Source of the DNA: an uncultured Paracoccaceae bacterium
GTDB lineage: Bacteria; Pseudomonadota; Alphaproteobacteria; Rhodobacterales; Rhodobacteraceae
Length of the DNA stretch: 16,563 nt
Direction: 5' to 3'
NCBI GenBank assembly: GCA_937916485.1
Contig: CALFSV010000202.1
Span: forward strand, 1-16,563
Numbering within the stretch: the stretch's first letter is position 1; each line of letters starts with the position of its first letter. Under the pieces are notes generated by a model. The model worked only from the letters and a program-made list of their open reading frames with translations, was not told the DNA's origin and did not search any database. The position numbers were made by a program, and so were the translations under genes. Shown here piece by piece: positions 6,531 to 14,345 of this stretch.

Positions 6531-8438
6531 AGTGTTCTTGATCTGATTACAATAGGCCGCTCCTCGGTGGATCTTTACGGCGCGCAGGTTGGCGGGCGGT
6601 TAGAGGACATGGGGTCTTTTGACAAATACATTGGTGGCTCGCCCACCAACATTGCCTGCGGCACGGCGCGATTGGGTCTGAAATCAGCGGTGATCACGGG
6701 CGTCGGCGACGAACATATGGGCCGCTTTATCGTTGAGCAATTGCAGCGCGAAGGCGTGAACACAGACGGGGTAAAAACGGACCCCGACCGGCTTAGCGCC
6801 CTGGTGCTTTTGGGCATTCGCGACCAAGAACAGTTCCCGCTGATTTTTTACCGCGAGAATTGTGCGGATATGGGGCTGACGGTCGATGATATCGATCCGG
6901 ACTTCATCCGATCGGCGCGGTCCGTGGTGGCGACCGGCACCCATCTCAGCCACCCACAGGTGGAAGCGGCCACGATCAAGGCACTTGAGATTGCACGAAA
7001 GGCGGGGATGCAGACGGCGCTGGATATCGACTACCGCCCGAACCTTTGGGGCGTGGCCGGGCATGGCGAGGGCGAAAGCCGGTTTGTCGAAAGCAAAGCG
7101 GTGACCGCGAAGTTGCAATCGACGTTGCATCTGTTTGATCTGATCGTCGGCACCGAGGAGGAATTCCACATCGCTGGCGGCTCGACCGATACGATCAAGG
7201 CGCTGCGTGCAGTACGCGCGGTCTCGAAGGCGACGCTGGTGTGCAAACGCGGCGCGGCAGGGGCGGTGGCCTTTACCGGCGATGTGCCGGACAGCCTCGA
7301 TGATGGCGAGGCGGGCCCGGGCTTTCCGATCGAAGTCTTCAACGTGCTGGGCGCGGGCGACGGATTCATGTCCGGCCTGCTGAAGGGCTGGCTTGATGGC
7401 GAGGATTGGCCCACGACGTTGAAATACGCCAACGCGTGCGGTGCTTTTGCGGTCAGCCGCCATGGTTGCACCCCGGCCTATCCGAGCTGGGAAGAGCTTC
7501 AGTTTTTTTTTGACCGTGGCATCACACGTCCCGATTTGCGCAACGATGCCGAACTCGAACAGGTGCATTGGGCCACGAACCGGCACGGCGATTGGTCGTC
7601 GGTCAAGACCTTTGCCTTCGACCACCGGCTGCAATTGGAAGAGATGGACGGCTACACGCTTGAAAAGGGCGCTGCGTTCAAGGAGCTGTGTCTACGGGCC
7701 GCGCTCAAGGTGCAGGACGGGCAGCCGGGTTTCGGGATTCTATGCGACAACCGGATCGGGCGATCCGCGCTGCATAAGGCGACCGGCACAGGTCTCTGGA
7801 TTGGCCGCCCGACGGAACTGCCCGGTTCGCGCCCCATCGAGTTTGAACCGGAGCTGGGGGATGACCTTGGCCAACTTCGTGAATGGGCGCGCGAGAACGT
7901 CGTCAAGCTGCTGGTCTTTGTGCATCCCGACGACGACGCGCAGACAAAGGCAAAGCACATCACGCGTGTAAAGCGCATGTTCACTGCGGCGCGGCGCAAC
8001 GGGTTGGAATTCCTGCTGGAGATCATTCCCTCGAAAGTTGGTCCGGTTGACGACATGACATCGGCAACGCTGATCCAGTCGTTCTATGACGCGGGCGTGT
8101 TCCCCGACTGGTGGAAGCTGGAGCCATTCAAGACCGAGGCCGCATGGGTGAATGTCGTTACCGCAATTGAGCGCGACGACCGCCACACGCGCGGCATTGT
8201 TGTGCTGGGCCTCGACGCACCGGAAGAGGAATTGGCGGCAAGCTTTGCGCTGGCGGCAAAGCAATCCCTGGTCAAGGGCTTTGCCGTTGGGAGGACGATC
8301 TTTGGTCATGCAGCGCGCAATTGGTTGGCCGGCAATATCACCGATGGCGAGGCCGTTGATGAGATGGCGGGGAACTACGCCCGCCTGTGCAATATCTGGG
8401 ACAGGGCTCGCAAGGACGCTTTGGAGGAAGTCGCATGA
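6528..8438 (+). CDS. iolC: Bifunctional 5-dehydro-2-deoxygluconokinase / DUF2090 aldolase domain (IolC fusion)
   Basis: Phosphorylates 5-dehydro-2-deoxygluconate and, through the second domain, probably cleaves the product to DHAP and malonic semialdehyde. The protein has 636 residues from a TTG start, about twice the Bacillus IolC. Residues 1-328 form a PfkB-type sugar kinase: ITIGRSSVDLYG at the start, GGSPTNIACGTARLGL near residue 40, and NVLGAGDGFMSG with catalytic Asp278. Residues from about 345 to the end match the DUF2090 domain that is fused to IolC in many alphaproteobacteria and is annotated as the aldolase of the pathway; its start is visible as VKTFAFDHR at about 359. The iolD gene overlaps the stop codon by 4 nt (ATGA). 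Oddity: a T9 run at 7503-7511, exactly at the domain junction, with a -1 frame TGA directly after it. The kinase assignment is very secure; the aldolase role is family knowledge. Confidence 0.95.
   Translation: MSVLDLITIGRSSVDLYGAQVGGRLEDMGSFDKYIGGSPTNIACGTARLGLKSAVITGVGDEHMGRFIVEQLQREGVNTDGVKTDPDRLSALVLLGIRDQEQFPLIFYRENCADMGLTVDDIDPDFIRSARSVVATGTHLSHPQVEAATIKALEIARKAGMQTALDIDYRPNLWGVAGHGEGESRFVESKAVTAKLQSTLHLFDLIVGTEEEFHIAGGSTDTIKALRAVRAVSKATLVCKRGAAGAVAFTGDVPDSLDDGEAGPGFPIEVFNVLGAGDGFMSGLLKGWLDGEDWPTTLKYANACGAFAVSRHGCTPAYPSWEELQFFFDRGITRPDLRNDAELEQVHWATNRHGDWSSVKTFAFDHRLQLEEMDGYTLEKGAAFKELCLRAALKVQDGQPGFGILCDNRIGRSALHKATGTGLWIGRPTELPGSRPIEFEPELGDDLGQLREWARENVVKLLVFVHPDDDAQTKAKHITRVKRMFTAARRNGLEFLLEIIPSKVGPVDDMTSATLIQSFYDAGVFPDWWKLEPFKTEAAWVNVVTAIERDDRHTRGIVVLGLDAPEEELAASFALAAKQSLVKGFAVGRTIFGHAARNWLAGNITDGEAVDEMAGNYARLCNIWDRARKDALEEVA
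7503..7513 (+). other. T9 slippery run at the kinase/aldolase junction with -1 frame stop
   Basis: In frame the sequence reads CAG TTT TTT TTT GAC, so it contains the heptamer T TTT TTT in the frame needed for -1 slippage. One -1 step, or one extra U added by RNA polymerase, brings TGA (7511-7513) in frame immediately. The product would end after residue 328, right after the PfkB kinase domain. A purine-rich GGGAAGAG (7489-7496) lies just upstream. Whether slippage happens cannot be told from the sequence. Confidence 0.4.
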
Positions 8439-10264
8439 GCAACACAATCCGGCTGACCGCCGCGCAAGCCATGGTGCGTTACATCGCGGCGCAACAGAAT
8501 GATGATGGCGAACGCTTTATCGAAGGCTGCTGGGCGATCTTTGGGCATGGCAACGTCGCGGGGATCGGCGAGGCGTTGCATGCCGCCAAAGACGGTTTTC
8601 CGACGTGGCGCGGCCACAATGAACAGACCATGGCCCATGCCGCCATTGCCTATGCCAAACAGTCGGGGCGGCGTAAAGCGATGGCTGTGACCTCGTCTAT
8701 TGGGCCCGGCGCGGCGAACATGGTGACGGCTGCCGCCTTGGCACATGTCAACCGCCTGCCGGTGCTGCTGATCCCCGGAGATGTGTTTGCAGATCGTGGT
8801 CCTGACCCGGTCCTGCAACAGGTCGAAGATTGGGGCGACGGCACCGTGACCGTGAACGATGCGTTCAAACCGGTGACCCGCTATTTTGACCGCATCATGC
8901 GGCCAGAGCAGTTGCTGACAGCCCTGCCGCGTGCCTTCCGCACCATGACCGATCCGGCGGAGTGCGGGCCGGTCTGTCTGTCGTTCTGTCAGGATGTGCA
9001 GGCGGAGGCTTACGACTATCCCGAGAGCTTTTTCGAGCCAAAGGTCTGGCGGCAACGTCGTCTGAGGCCCGACGAGGCCGAGTTGGCCGAGGTCGCCGAC
9101 CTGATCCGGGCTGCAAAACGCCCTGTGATCGTTGCAGGTGGCGGCGTGCACTACGCGCAAGCGACCGGGGCGCTAGTGTCCTTTGCCGAGGCGCACAACA
9201 TCCCCGTGACCGAAACGCAGGCGGGCAAATCTGCGCTACCTTGGGATCATCCGCTGAACCTCGGCCCCATTGGTGTCACCGGGGGCGCGGCGGCCAACAC
9301 GGTCTGCGCCGAAGCAGATGTGGTGATCGGCGTTGGCACCAGATTTCAGGATTTCACAACCGGGTCGTGGGGGCTTTTTGCCAATCCTGAACGCCGCCTG
9401 ATTTCGCTTAACGTGGCGGCTTATGATGCTATGAAGCATGGTGCGGCCCCGCTGCAATCAGATGCCTTGGTGGGCCTCAAGGAATTGGGCGCAGCGCTAA
9501 GCGGGTACACGTCGCCGGGTAAGATCGACGGGTTAAAACCCGACTGGTTCGCCAAGGTTGATCCTTTGACCGTTGCTCCAGGCGGCAACGAACTGCCCAC
9601 GGACATGCAGGTGATCGGCGCTGTACAGCGCGCAGCGGGCGAAAACACCGTTGTCATGTGCGCTGCTGGCACCATGCCGGGCGAGCTGCACAAGCTGTGG
9701 AAGGCAGGCAAACCCGGTTCCTATCACATGGAGTACGGCTTTAGCTGTATGGGCTACGAAATCGCCGGCGCCATGGGCATCAAGATGGCTCAGCCGGACC
9801 GTGACGTGATCTGCTTCACTGGTGATGGCACTTATATGATGGCGAACTCGGAAATGGCGACGGCGGCGATGATGGGTATCCCCTTCACCGTTGTCGTGAC
9901 CGATAACCGGGGCTATGGCTGCATCAACCGGCTGCAAATGGGGTGCGGCGGGGCTGAGTTTAACAACCTGCTTGATCACGCCGTTGGTGGCGAGAACTCG
10001 AATATCGACTTTGCCAAACATGCCGAGGCCATGGGTGCGACAAGCCTCAAGGTCGGCTCGATTGCCAGGCTGGAAGAGGCCTTGTCGAAACGGTCAGCGG
10101 CCAAGGGTCCTTACGTGATCGTCATCGATACGGACCCTTACCTCAGCACGGAACCGGGCGGCACATGGTGGGACGTGGGCGTGCCCGAGGTCAGCGAGCG
10201 CGAAGAGGTGAACGAAGCGCGCGCCAGATACGAAACCAACAAGAAGCGGCAAAGGGCAGATTGA
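8435..10264 (+). CDS. iolD: 3D-(3,5/4)-trihydroxycyclohexane-1,2-dione hydrolase (ThDP-dependent)
   Basis: Opens the cyclohexane ring of the inositol intermediate to give 5-deoxy-D-glucuronate, using thiamine diphosphate. The protein has 609 residues and the three-domain layout of the ThDP enzyme family. The N-terminal domain carries the cofactor-activating glutamate in GHNEQ (Glu63) and the IolD-typical GCWAIFGHGNVAGIGEAL and GDVFADRGPDPVLQQ. The middle domain (about residues 215-345) contains RPVIVAGGGVHYA. The C-terminal ThDP/Mg motif starts at GDG 463-465 and ends in VVTDNRGYGCINRLQ. The start at 8435 overlaps the iolC stop (ATGA) and the next gene overlaps its own stop by 1 nt (TGATG), so translation is coupled along the operon. 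Length and motifs agree with iolD throughout; no anomaly seen. Confidence 0.97.
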   Translation: MSNTIRLTAAQAMVRYIAAQQNDDGERFIEGCWAIFGHGNVAGIGEALHAAKDGFPTWRGHNEQTMAHAAIAYAKQSGRRKAMAVTSSIGPGAANMVTAAALAHVNRLPVLLIPGDVFADRGPDPVLQQVEDWGDGTVTVNDAFKPVTRYFDRIMRPEQLLTALPRAFRTMTDPAECGPVCLSFCQDVQAEAYDYPESFFEPKVWRQRRLRPDEAELAEVADLIRAAKRPVIVAGGGVHYAQATGALVSFAEAHNIPVTETQAGKSALPWDHPLNLGPIGVTGGAAANTVCAEADVVIGVGTRFQDFTTGSWGLFANPERRLISLNVAAYDAMKHGAAPLQSDALVGLKELGAALSGYTSPGKIDGLKPDWFAKVDPLTVAPGGNELPTDMQVIGAVQRAAGENTVVMCAAGTMPGELHKLWKAGKPGSYHMEYGFSCMGYEIAGAMGIKMAQPDRDVICFTGDGTYMMANSEMATAAMMGIPFTVVVTDNRGYGCINRLQMGCGGAEFNNLLDHAVGGENSNIDFAKHAEAMGATSLKVGSIARLEEALSKRSAAKGPYVIVIDTDPYLSTEPGGTWWDVGVPEVSEREEVNEARARYETNKKRQRAD

Positions 10265-11169
10265 TGGCTGTGAAAATCGGCATTTCCCTGATCGCCTGGC
10301 AGAACGATGATCTGCCGGAGCTAACGAAGGATTACACCACGGAAGGCGCGATGGAGGATGCCGGACGCATCGGCTATTCCGGCGTAGAGCGTGGCCGCCG
10401 GATGCCCGGCGATAGCGAAGGCCTGCGGGCCTATCTGGACCGCTATGGCGTGTCGCTTTGCGGCGGTTGGTGCTCTGGGTCTTTAATGGCGAACGACATT
10501 GAAACCGAGAAAGAAGCCATTCGCCAACAGGTCGAACAGTTCGCAGCCTTGAACGCGCCTTGCATCGTTTATGCCGAATGCTCGAACACGATTCAGGGTG
10601 CACAGGATACACCGGTGTCCCGCCGCCCCAAACTGACCCGCGACGATCTCATGGCCTATGGCGCAAAACTGTCGGAAGTGGCGAAATGGGCGCGCGATAA
10701 GGGAACGGGCCTCAGCTATCACCACCACATGGGCGCGATGGTTCAGGACGCCGAAGACATCGACTGGCTGATGGAAGGATCCACCGACGATCTGACACTC
10801 CTCTACGACACCGGCCACCTGCATTTTGCCGGGGCCGATCCGGTGGCAGTCCTGGACAAATGGGGCCACCGGGTTCACCACGTCCACTTCAAGGATGTGC
10901 GCCAGCCAGTGCTGGACTGGGTGCACGCGGAGGACAAGAGTTTCCTCGATGGTGTTGCCGCCGGGGTCTACTCTGTACCCGGCGATCCGGAAGGCTGCAT
11001 TGATTTCCAGGCCATCACCGACAAGCTCAGGGCCATGGACTACAACGGCTGGATCGTGGTCGAAGCGGAACAGGACCCGTCCAAGGCGCCGCCTTATGAG
11101 TATTCCAAGATCGGCTTTGACCACATCACCGAAATCTGCGGCCGTTCTGGCCTGACAATAGAGAAGTAG
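10264..11169 (+). CDS. iolE: Myo-inosose-2 dehydratase
   Basis: Dehydrates 2-keto-myo-inositol (scyllo-inosose) to the dione used by IolD; divalent-metal dependent. The protein has 301 residues, close to the family's 295-300, with a xylose-isomerase-like TIM barrel. Family segments are visible: KIGISLIAWQNDDLPEL at the N-terminus, the YSGVERGRRMP region, SYHHHMG, LLYDTGHLHFAG with the metal-site Asp, HHVHFKD with the metal-site His, and IVVEAEQDP with the last metal-site Glu. The N-terminal NDDLP and GHLHFAG stretches are diagnostic for the IolE/MocC group. The start codon overlaps the iolD stop (TGATG); there is no strong Shine-Dalgarno of its own, which fits coupled translation. The rhizopine protein MocC belongs to the same family, so a role on an inosamine-derived ketone cannot be excluded. 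Confidence 0.95.
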   Translation: MAVKIGISLIAWQNDDLPELTKDYTTEGAMEDAGRIGYSGVERGRRMPGDSEGLRAYLDRYGVSLCGGWCSGSLMANDIETEKEAIRQQVEQFAALNAPCIVYAECSNTIQGAQDTPVSRRPKLTRDDLMAYGAKLSEVAKWARDKGTGLSYHHHMGAMVQDAEDIDWLMEGSTDDLTLLYDTGHLHFAGADPVAVLDKWGHRVHHVHFKDVRQPVLDWVHAEDKSFLDGVAAGVYSVPGDPEGCIDFQAITDKLRAMDYNGWIVVEAEQDPSKAPPYEYSKIGFDHITEICGRSGLTIEK

Positions 11170-11174
11170 TACGC

Positions 11175-11981
11175 ATGGCTGACCTCCTTAGAAAACCCTT
11201 TGGCTCGCGCGGTAAAGTGCACCAAATCACGCCAGAAAGCGCCGGTTGGCGCTACGTCGGATTCTCGCTCTATCACCTGAAGGCGGGTGATACGGCCGCC
11301 GAAGTGACAGGCGAGCGTGAGGTCATATTGGTGATGATCGAAGGCAAAGCCAAGATCACCGGCGCCGGGCAAGATTGGGGCATTCTGGGCGAACGGATGA
11401 ACATCTTTAAAAAGACACCGCCGCATTGCCTTTATCTCCCCAACGGCACCGAGTGGAACGCTGTGGCAGAAACCGATTGTGTGATCGCCGTGTGCTCTGC
11501 CCCCGGTATGGGGGGTCACGAAGCGCGGCGCATTGGCCCCGATGGCATCACACTGACCGAGCGCGGCAAGGGCACCAACACCCGCCACATCAATAACATC
11601 GCGATGGAAAACGAAGACTATTGCGACTCGCTTCTTGTCACAGAGGTCTTCACCCCGGCAGGCCACTGGTCGTCCTATCCCAGCCATCGCCATGACGAGG
11701 ATGACTTTCCCCGCATCACCTATCTCGAGGAAACCTATTACCATCGCCTGAACCCCGCCTCGGGCTTCGGCATCCAGCGGGTCTATACAGACGATGGCGG
11801 TCTCGACGAGACCATGGCCGTCGGCGACGGGGACGTAGTGCTGGTGCCGCGTGGGCACCACCCCTGCGGCGCGCCTTACGGGTTCGAGATGTACTACCTT
11901 AACGTCATGGCGGGCCCTCTGCGCAAATGGCGCTTTGTTCCAGCGCCAGAGGTCGAATGGATCATGGAGCGTGATGCTTAG
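11175..11981 (+). CDS. iolB: 5-deoxy-glucuronate isomerase
   Basis: Isomerises 5-deoxy-D-glucuronate to 5-dehydro-2-deoxy-D-gluconate, the substrate of IolC. The protein has 268 residues, normal for IolB, a double cupin. Diagnostic C-terminal motifs are all present: WSSYPSHRHDED (metal-binding His cluster), YLEETYYHRLNP, GIQRVYTDDGGLDETM, DVVLVPRGHHPCG and YYLNVMAGP. It follows iolE by 5 nt with a weak GAGAAG as ribosome binding site. It is the last gene of the iol operon here; no strong terminator is visible in the 135 nt before the convergent regulator gene. Together with iolCDE it completes the pathway from inosose to C3 units, apart from iolA. Confidence 0.97.
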   Translation: MADLLRKPFGSRGKVHQITPESAGWRYVGFSLYHLKAGDTAAEVTGEREVILVMIEGKAKITGAGQDWGILGERMNIFKKTPPHCLYLPNGTEWNAVAETDCVIAVCSAPGMGGHEARRIGPDGITLTERGKGTNTRHINNIAMENEDYCDSLLVTEVFTPAGHWSSYPSHRHDEDDFPRITYLEETYYHRLNPASGFGIQRVYTDDGGLDETMAVGDGDVVLVPRGHHPCGAPYGFEMYYLNVMAGPLRKWRFVPAPEVEWIMERDA

Positions 11982-12116
11982 TTATCTCTGATCCACGGCC
12001 ACATTAGGCGGATGGGGAAGCTCTTCGTTGATCTAGCCTCAGCCGTAAAGACACGCTCTTATCTACTGGTTGTTCGATGGGTACCCTTTTGCACGACACG
12101 GACCGAGAACGGTCAG

Positions 12117-13136
12117 CTAGATATTCTCCTGGGTGATCAATTGAAATATAAGCGGCGTCAATGGCGTTGACGGTGAGCGCCCCAGAACCCGATGTTGCAT
12201 AGCATCTGTGACGTATTGCACCAGTTGTTCGATGGGTGTGGCGATGATCACATCAGCGGTGCCATCGAGAAGGGCTTCCAGCGCCGGCGGCGAATCTTCG
12301 TGGCAGATGTAGGCCACTTTCTTATCTGTCTCGCGCAACGCGGCAAGTGCCCCGCGCACCCCACCTCCGCAATGGTAGATGCCCTTAAGGTCAGGGGCCG
12401 ATTTCAGCATTTCGGATACTGCTTCATAGGCCACAGCAGAGTCATCAAGATAAACAAGGGAGTCCCTCAACCTCAACTCAGACCGGTTTTCGCGCATGTA
12501 ACTGCGAAAGCCTGCCTCCCGGTCTTCCTGACCCAGATAACGGAATGACCCGATCAATATCGCCACCTCGCCGGGAGCATTCACTAGTCTTGACATAAAC
12601 CACCCGGCTGTTCGCCCAGCTTTGCGTCCATCTACGCCAATGTAGCCCGCGATGCATGGTTCGGTGAGCGGACTGAGCAGCGCAAAGACCGGCACATCTT
12701 TTTGAACCGAGGCCTGAATGGCCGCATGCACCATAGGATGATCGATTGAGACCAGGCCGATAGCTTCCACTCGGTCTGAGAGTTCCTCGACTGCAGCGGC
12801 CAAATCGGTTGGCGAAAGTGTCTCAACAAAAACGATGTCCGCTTCTGCCTGAATGTCCCGAAGGTCACTGCAGCAGCGTTCTATTCCCATCTTGATCGCT
12901 TGATAGAACCACTTGCCCTGCTTCTGCAGGATAAAACCCAAACGTTTTCTGGGAGCGACCTCTTCCAACCGCCGCTGCATCAGGCCGCTCGCGTGATAAT
13001 TCAGCGCTTCGGCTGCATTGACCACAAGCCGGGTTGTCGCCTCGGACACCGGCGCGCGTTGGTTCAAAACCCGATCAACCGTTGCGACACCAACGCCAGC
13101 CGCTTCCGCGATATCTTTCAAAGTAGCACGCTTCAT
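12117..13136 (-). CDS. LacI-family transcriptional regulator (second of two)
   Basis: A 339-residue DNA-binding regulator, probably controlling the divergent MocDE-type operon and perhaps the iol genes that end 135 nt away. The helix-turn-helix lies at residues 6-25 (TLKDIAEAAGVGVATVDRVLN), with the same Asp-containing recognition helix as the regulator at 404-1456. The effector domain has the paralogous FALLSPL and GVDGRKAGRTAG segments, HCGGGVRGAL and a late ATPIEQLVQY. The N-terminus has the family's normal length, so ATG at 13136 is likely correct although its ribosome binding site is weak. An inverted repeat 9-25 nt upstream of the start codon fits autoregulation. The ligand is unknown; a cyclitol or its keto derivative is the obvious inference from the neighbours. 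Confidence 0.93.
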   Translation of the reverse strand: MKRATLKDIAEAAGVGVATVDRVLNQRAPVSEATTRLVVNAAEALNYHASGLMQRRLEEVAPRKRLGFILQKQGKWFYQAIKMGIERCCSDLRDIQAEADIVFVETLSPTDLAAAVEELSDRVEAIGLVSIDHPMVHAAIQASVQKDVPVFALLSPLTEPCIAGYIGVDGRKAGRTAGWFMSRLVNAPGEVAILIGSFRYLGQEDREAGFRSYMRENRSELRLRDSLVYLDDSAVAYEAVSEMLKSAPDLKGIYHCGGGVRGALAALRETDKKVAYICHEDSPPALEALLDGTADVIIATPIEQLVQYVTDAMQHRVLGRSPSTPLTPLIFQLITQENI

Positions 13137-13144
13137 GATGTCGA

Positions 13145-13161
13145 ATGATAGTTTTTATCAT
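13145..13161. promoter_or_regulatory. Inverted repeat ATGATA-N5-TATCAT, candidate operator
   Basis: A perfect 6-bp inverted repeat (13145-13150 and 13156-13161, spacer GTTTT) just upstream of the second lacI gene and on the promoter side of the MocD-like gene. A binding protein here would cover the regulator's translation start region. A shorter relative, ATGAT-N5-ATCAT, overlaps the start codon of the first lacI gene (1442-1456), but the spacing differs by 2 bp. Confidence 0.45.
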
Positions 13162-13172
13162 GCCGAAAACAA

Positions 13173-13191
13173 GTATAAATGATCGCTTTTG
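13173..13191 (+). promoter_or_regulatory. Shared element GTATAAATGATNNNTTTTG, copy 2 (putative operator/promoter)
   Basis: Second copy of the element at 1513-1531, here 76 nt before the MocD-like gene and 36 nt upstream of the second lacI start codon. Read on the minus strand it contains TATACT, an acceptable -10 box for the regulator; read on the plus strand it contains TATAAA. Recurrence in two divergent LacI-controlled regions, about 11.6 kb apart and otherwise unlike, points to a common binding protein. Confidence 0.5.
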
Positions 13192-13267
13192 ATAGGAAAC
13201 ATTGTAAGTGGATTGCCCAACAAGCGGAATCATCCATGTTAAGGCGAACCGAAATTAGGACGCACAC

Positions 13268-14338
13268 ATGGCCCTTGATTCCACGCCTCGCGACTACAGT
13301 TTGACCGGAGGAAATTCCGTCTCAGGCTTTGAATTAACCGATTGGTACACAACTCCAATTTCGCGCAAAGAGCTGAAAGCGCTGATGAAGCGCTCGGACA
13401 GACCGGCGCTCATCAACTATGGCATCTGGATCGGCTGTACACTGGCCCTTGGTGCCTTGTTGATTGCCACCTGGGGTACCTGGTGGGCCGTCCCAGTCAC
13501 CTTCGTCTATGGTATTTTCTATGGGTCTGGCGCGGACAGCCGTTGGCATGAAACCGGCCACGGTACAGTGTTTAAAACGCGCTGGCTGAACGACTTTTTC
13601 TACCAATTGACGGCGTTCATGTCGATGCGAAACCCTTATGTATGGCGCTGGAGTCACACGCGCCACCACACGGAAACGGTCGTCGTCGGGCGCGATCCCG
13701 AAATCGCCTTCCCGCGTCCACCGAGTATTTGGCAATGGGCGCTGAATCTCCTGTACATCCCCTCGATCCTGAACGAACTGCGCAAGATGGTACGCATCGC
13801 CACGGGTAGGTTGACCGAAGCAGAACGCAGTTTCGTACCGGAAATCGATCGCCTGCCTGCCTATACCGCGTCGCGCATTCAACTGGCCGTTCTGCTTGGA
13901 ATCCTGGGTCTGTCTGTTCTGCTCGAAAGTTGGCTTCCTATTATGCTTGTTGGCCTGCCAACTTTCTACGGATCCTGGTTGCACCACATCCTGGCGACCA
14001 CCCAACACGCGGGAATGGCCGAGGACATTCCCGACCACCGAATGAATTCGCGCACAATCTATCTGAATCCCTTCTTTCGGTTCATCTATTCCAACATGAA
14101 CTACCACGTGGAACACCACATGTTCCCCAATGTGCCTTTCTTCGCACTGCCGGCGTTGCATGAGGCCATTAAAGATGATTGCCCGCCTGCCTACCCCTCT
14201 CTCTGGGCAGCCTACAAGGAAATGGTCCCGGCCGTTTTGAAGCAGCAACGCGACTTCAACCACTATATCCAGCGCCCCCTGCCAGAAGACGCCAACCCGA
14301 GCCCCGACTATAAACGCCCGCAAATCGCGGCAGAGTGA
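13268..14338 (+). CDS. MocD-like membrane diiron oxygenase (fatty acid desaturase superfamily)
   Basis: A 356-residue integral membrane non-heme diiron enzyme that activates O2 to hydroxylate, O-demethylate or desaturate its substrate, fed by the adjacent ferredoxin. The three histidine boxes are intact: HETGH at 94-98, HTRHH at 130-134 and HVEHH at 280-284, with extra conserved-type histidines at 239-240 and 247. Hydrophobic helices lie at about residues 48-90 (two) and 205-235. The ribosome binding site AGGA (13257-13260) is 7 nt before ATG. In rhizobia MocD, with ferredoxin MocE and reductase MocF, is linked to demethylation of the rhizopine 3-O-methyl-scyllo-inosamine. Next to an iol operon, O-demethylation of a methyl-inositol or related cyclitol is the best guess. 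A true fatty acid desaturase is the alternative, less likely given the Rieske partner and context. A reductase gene is missing here. Confidence 0.85.
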   Translation: MALDSTPRDYSLTGGNSVSGFELTDWYTTPISRKELKALMKRSDRPALINYGIWIGCTLALGALLIATWGTWWAVPVTFVYGIFYGSGADSRWHETGHGTVFKTRWLNDFFYQLTAFMSMRNPYVWRWSHTRHHTETVVVGRDPEIAFPRPPSIWQWALNLLYIPSILNELRKMVRIATGRLTEAERSFVPEIDRLPAYTASRIQLAVLLGILGLSVLLESWLPIMLVGLPTFYGSWLHHILATTQHAGMAEDIPDHRMNSRTIYLNPFFRFIYSNMNYHVEHHMFPNVPFFALPALHEAIKDDCPPAYPSLWAAYKEMVPAVLKQQRDFNHYIQRPLPEDANPSPDYKRPQIAAE

Positions 14339-14345
14339 GGATAAG

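Noticed and set aside
6684..7634. Long minus-strand open frame opposite iolC
   Set aside because: Its coding strand partner is a well-conserved kinase; the antisense protein shows no family features.
7740..9160. Minus-strand open frames opposite the end of iolC and the start of iolD
   Set aside because: They are shadows of conserved genes; their composition is Arg/His-rich without domain structure.
11094..11861. Minus-strand open frame opposite iolB
   Set aside because: iolB on the other strand is fully conserved, so this frame is incidental.
12070..12237. 13-bp direct repeat TTGTTCGATGGGT at 12070-12082 and 12225-12237
   Set aside because: One copy codes for part of the second LacI regulator and the other lies just past its end. 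The match is short with no other shared flank, so it may be chance or a small local duplication.
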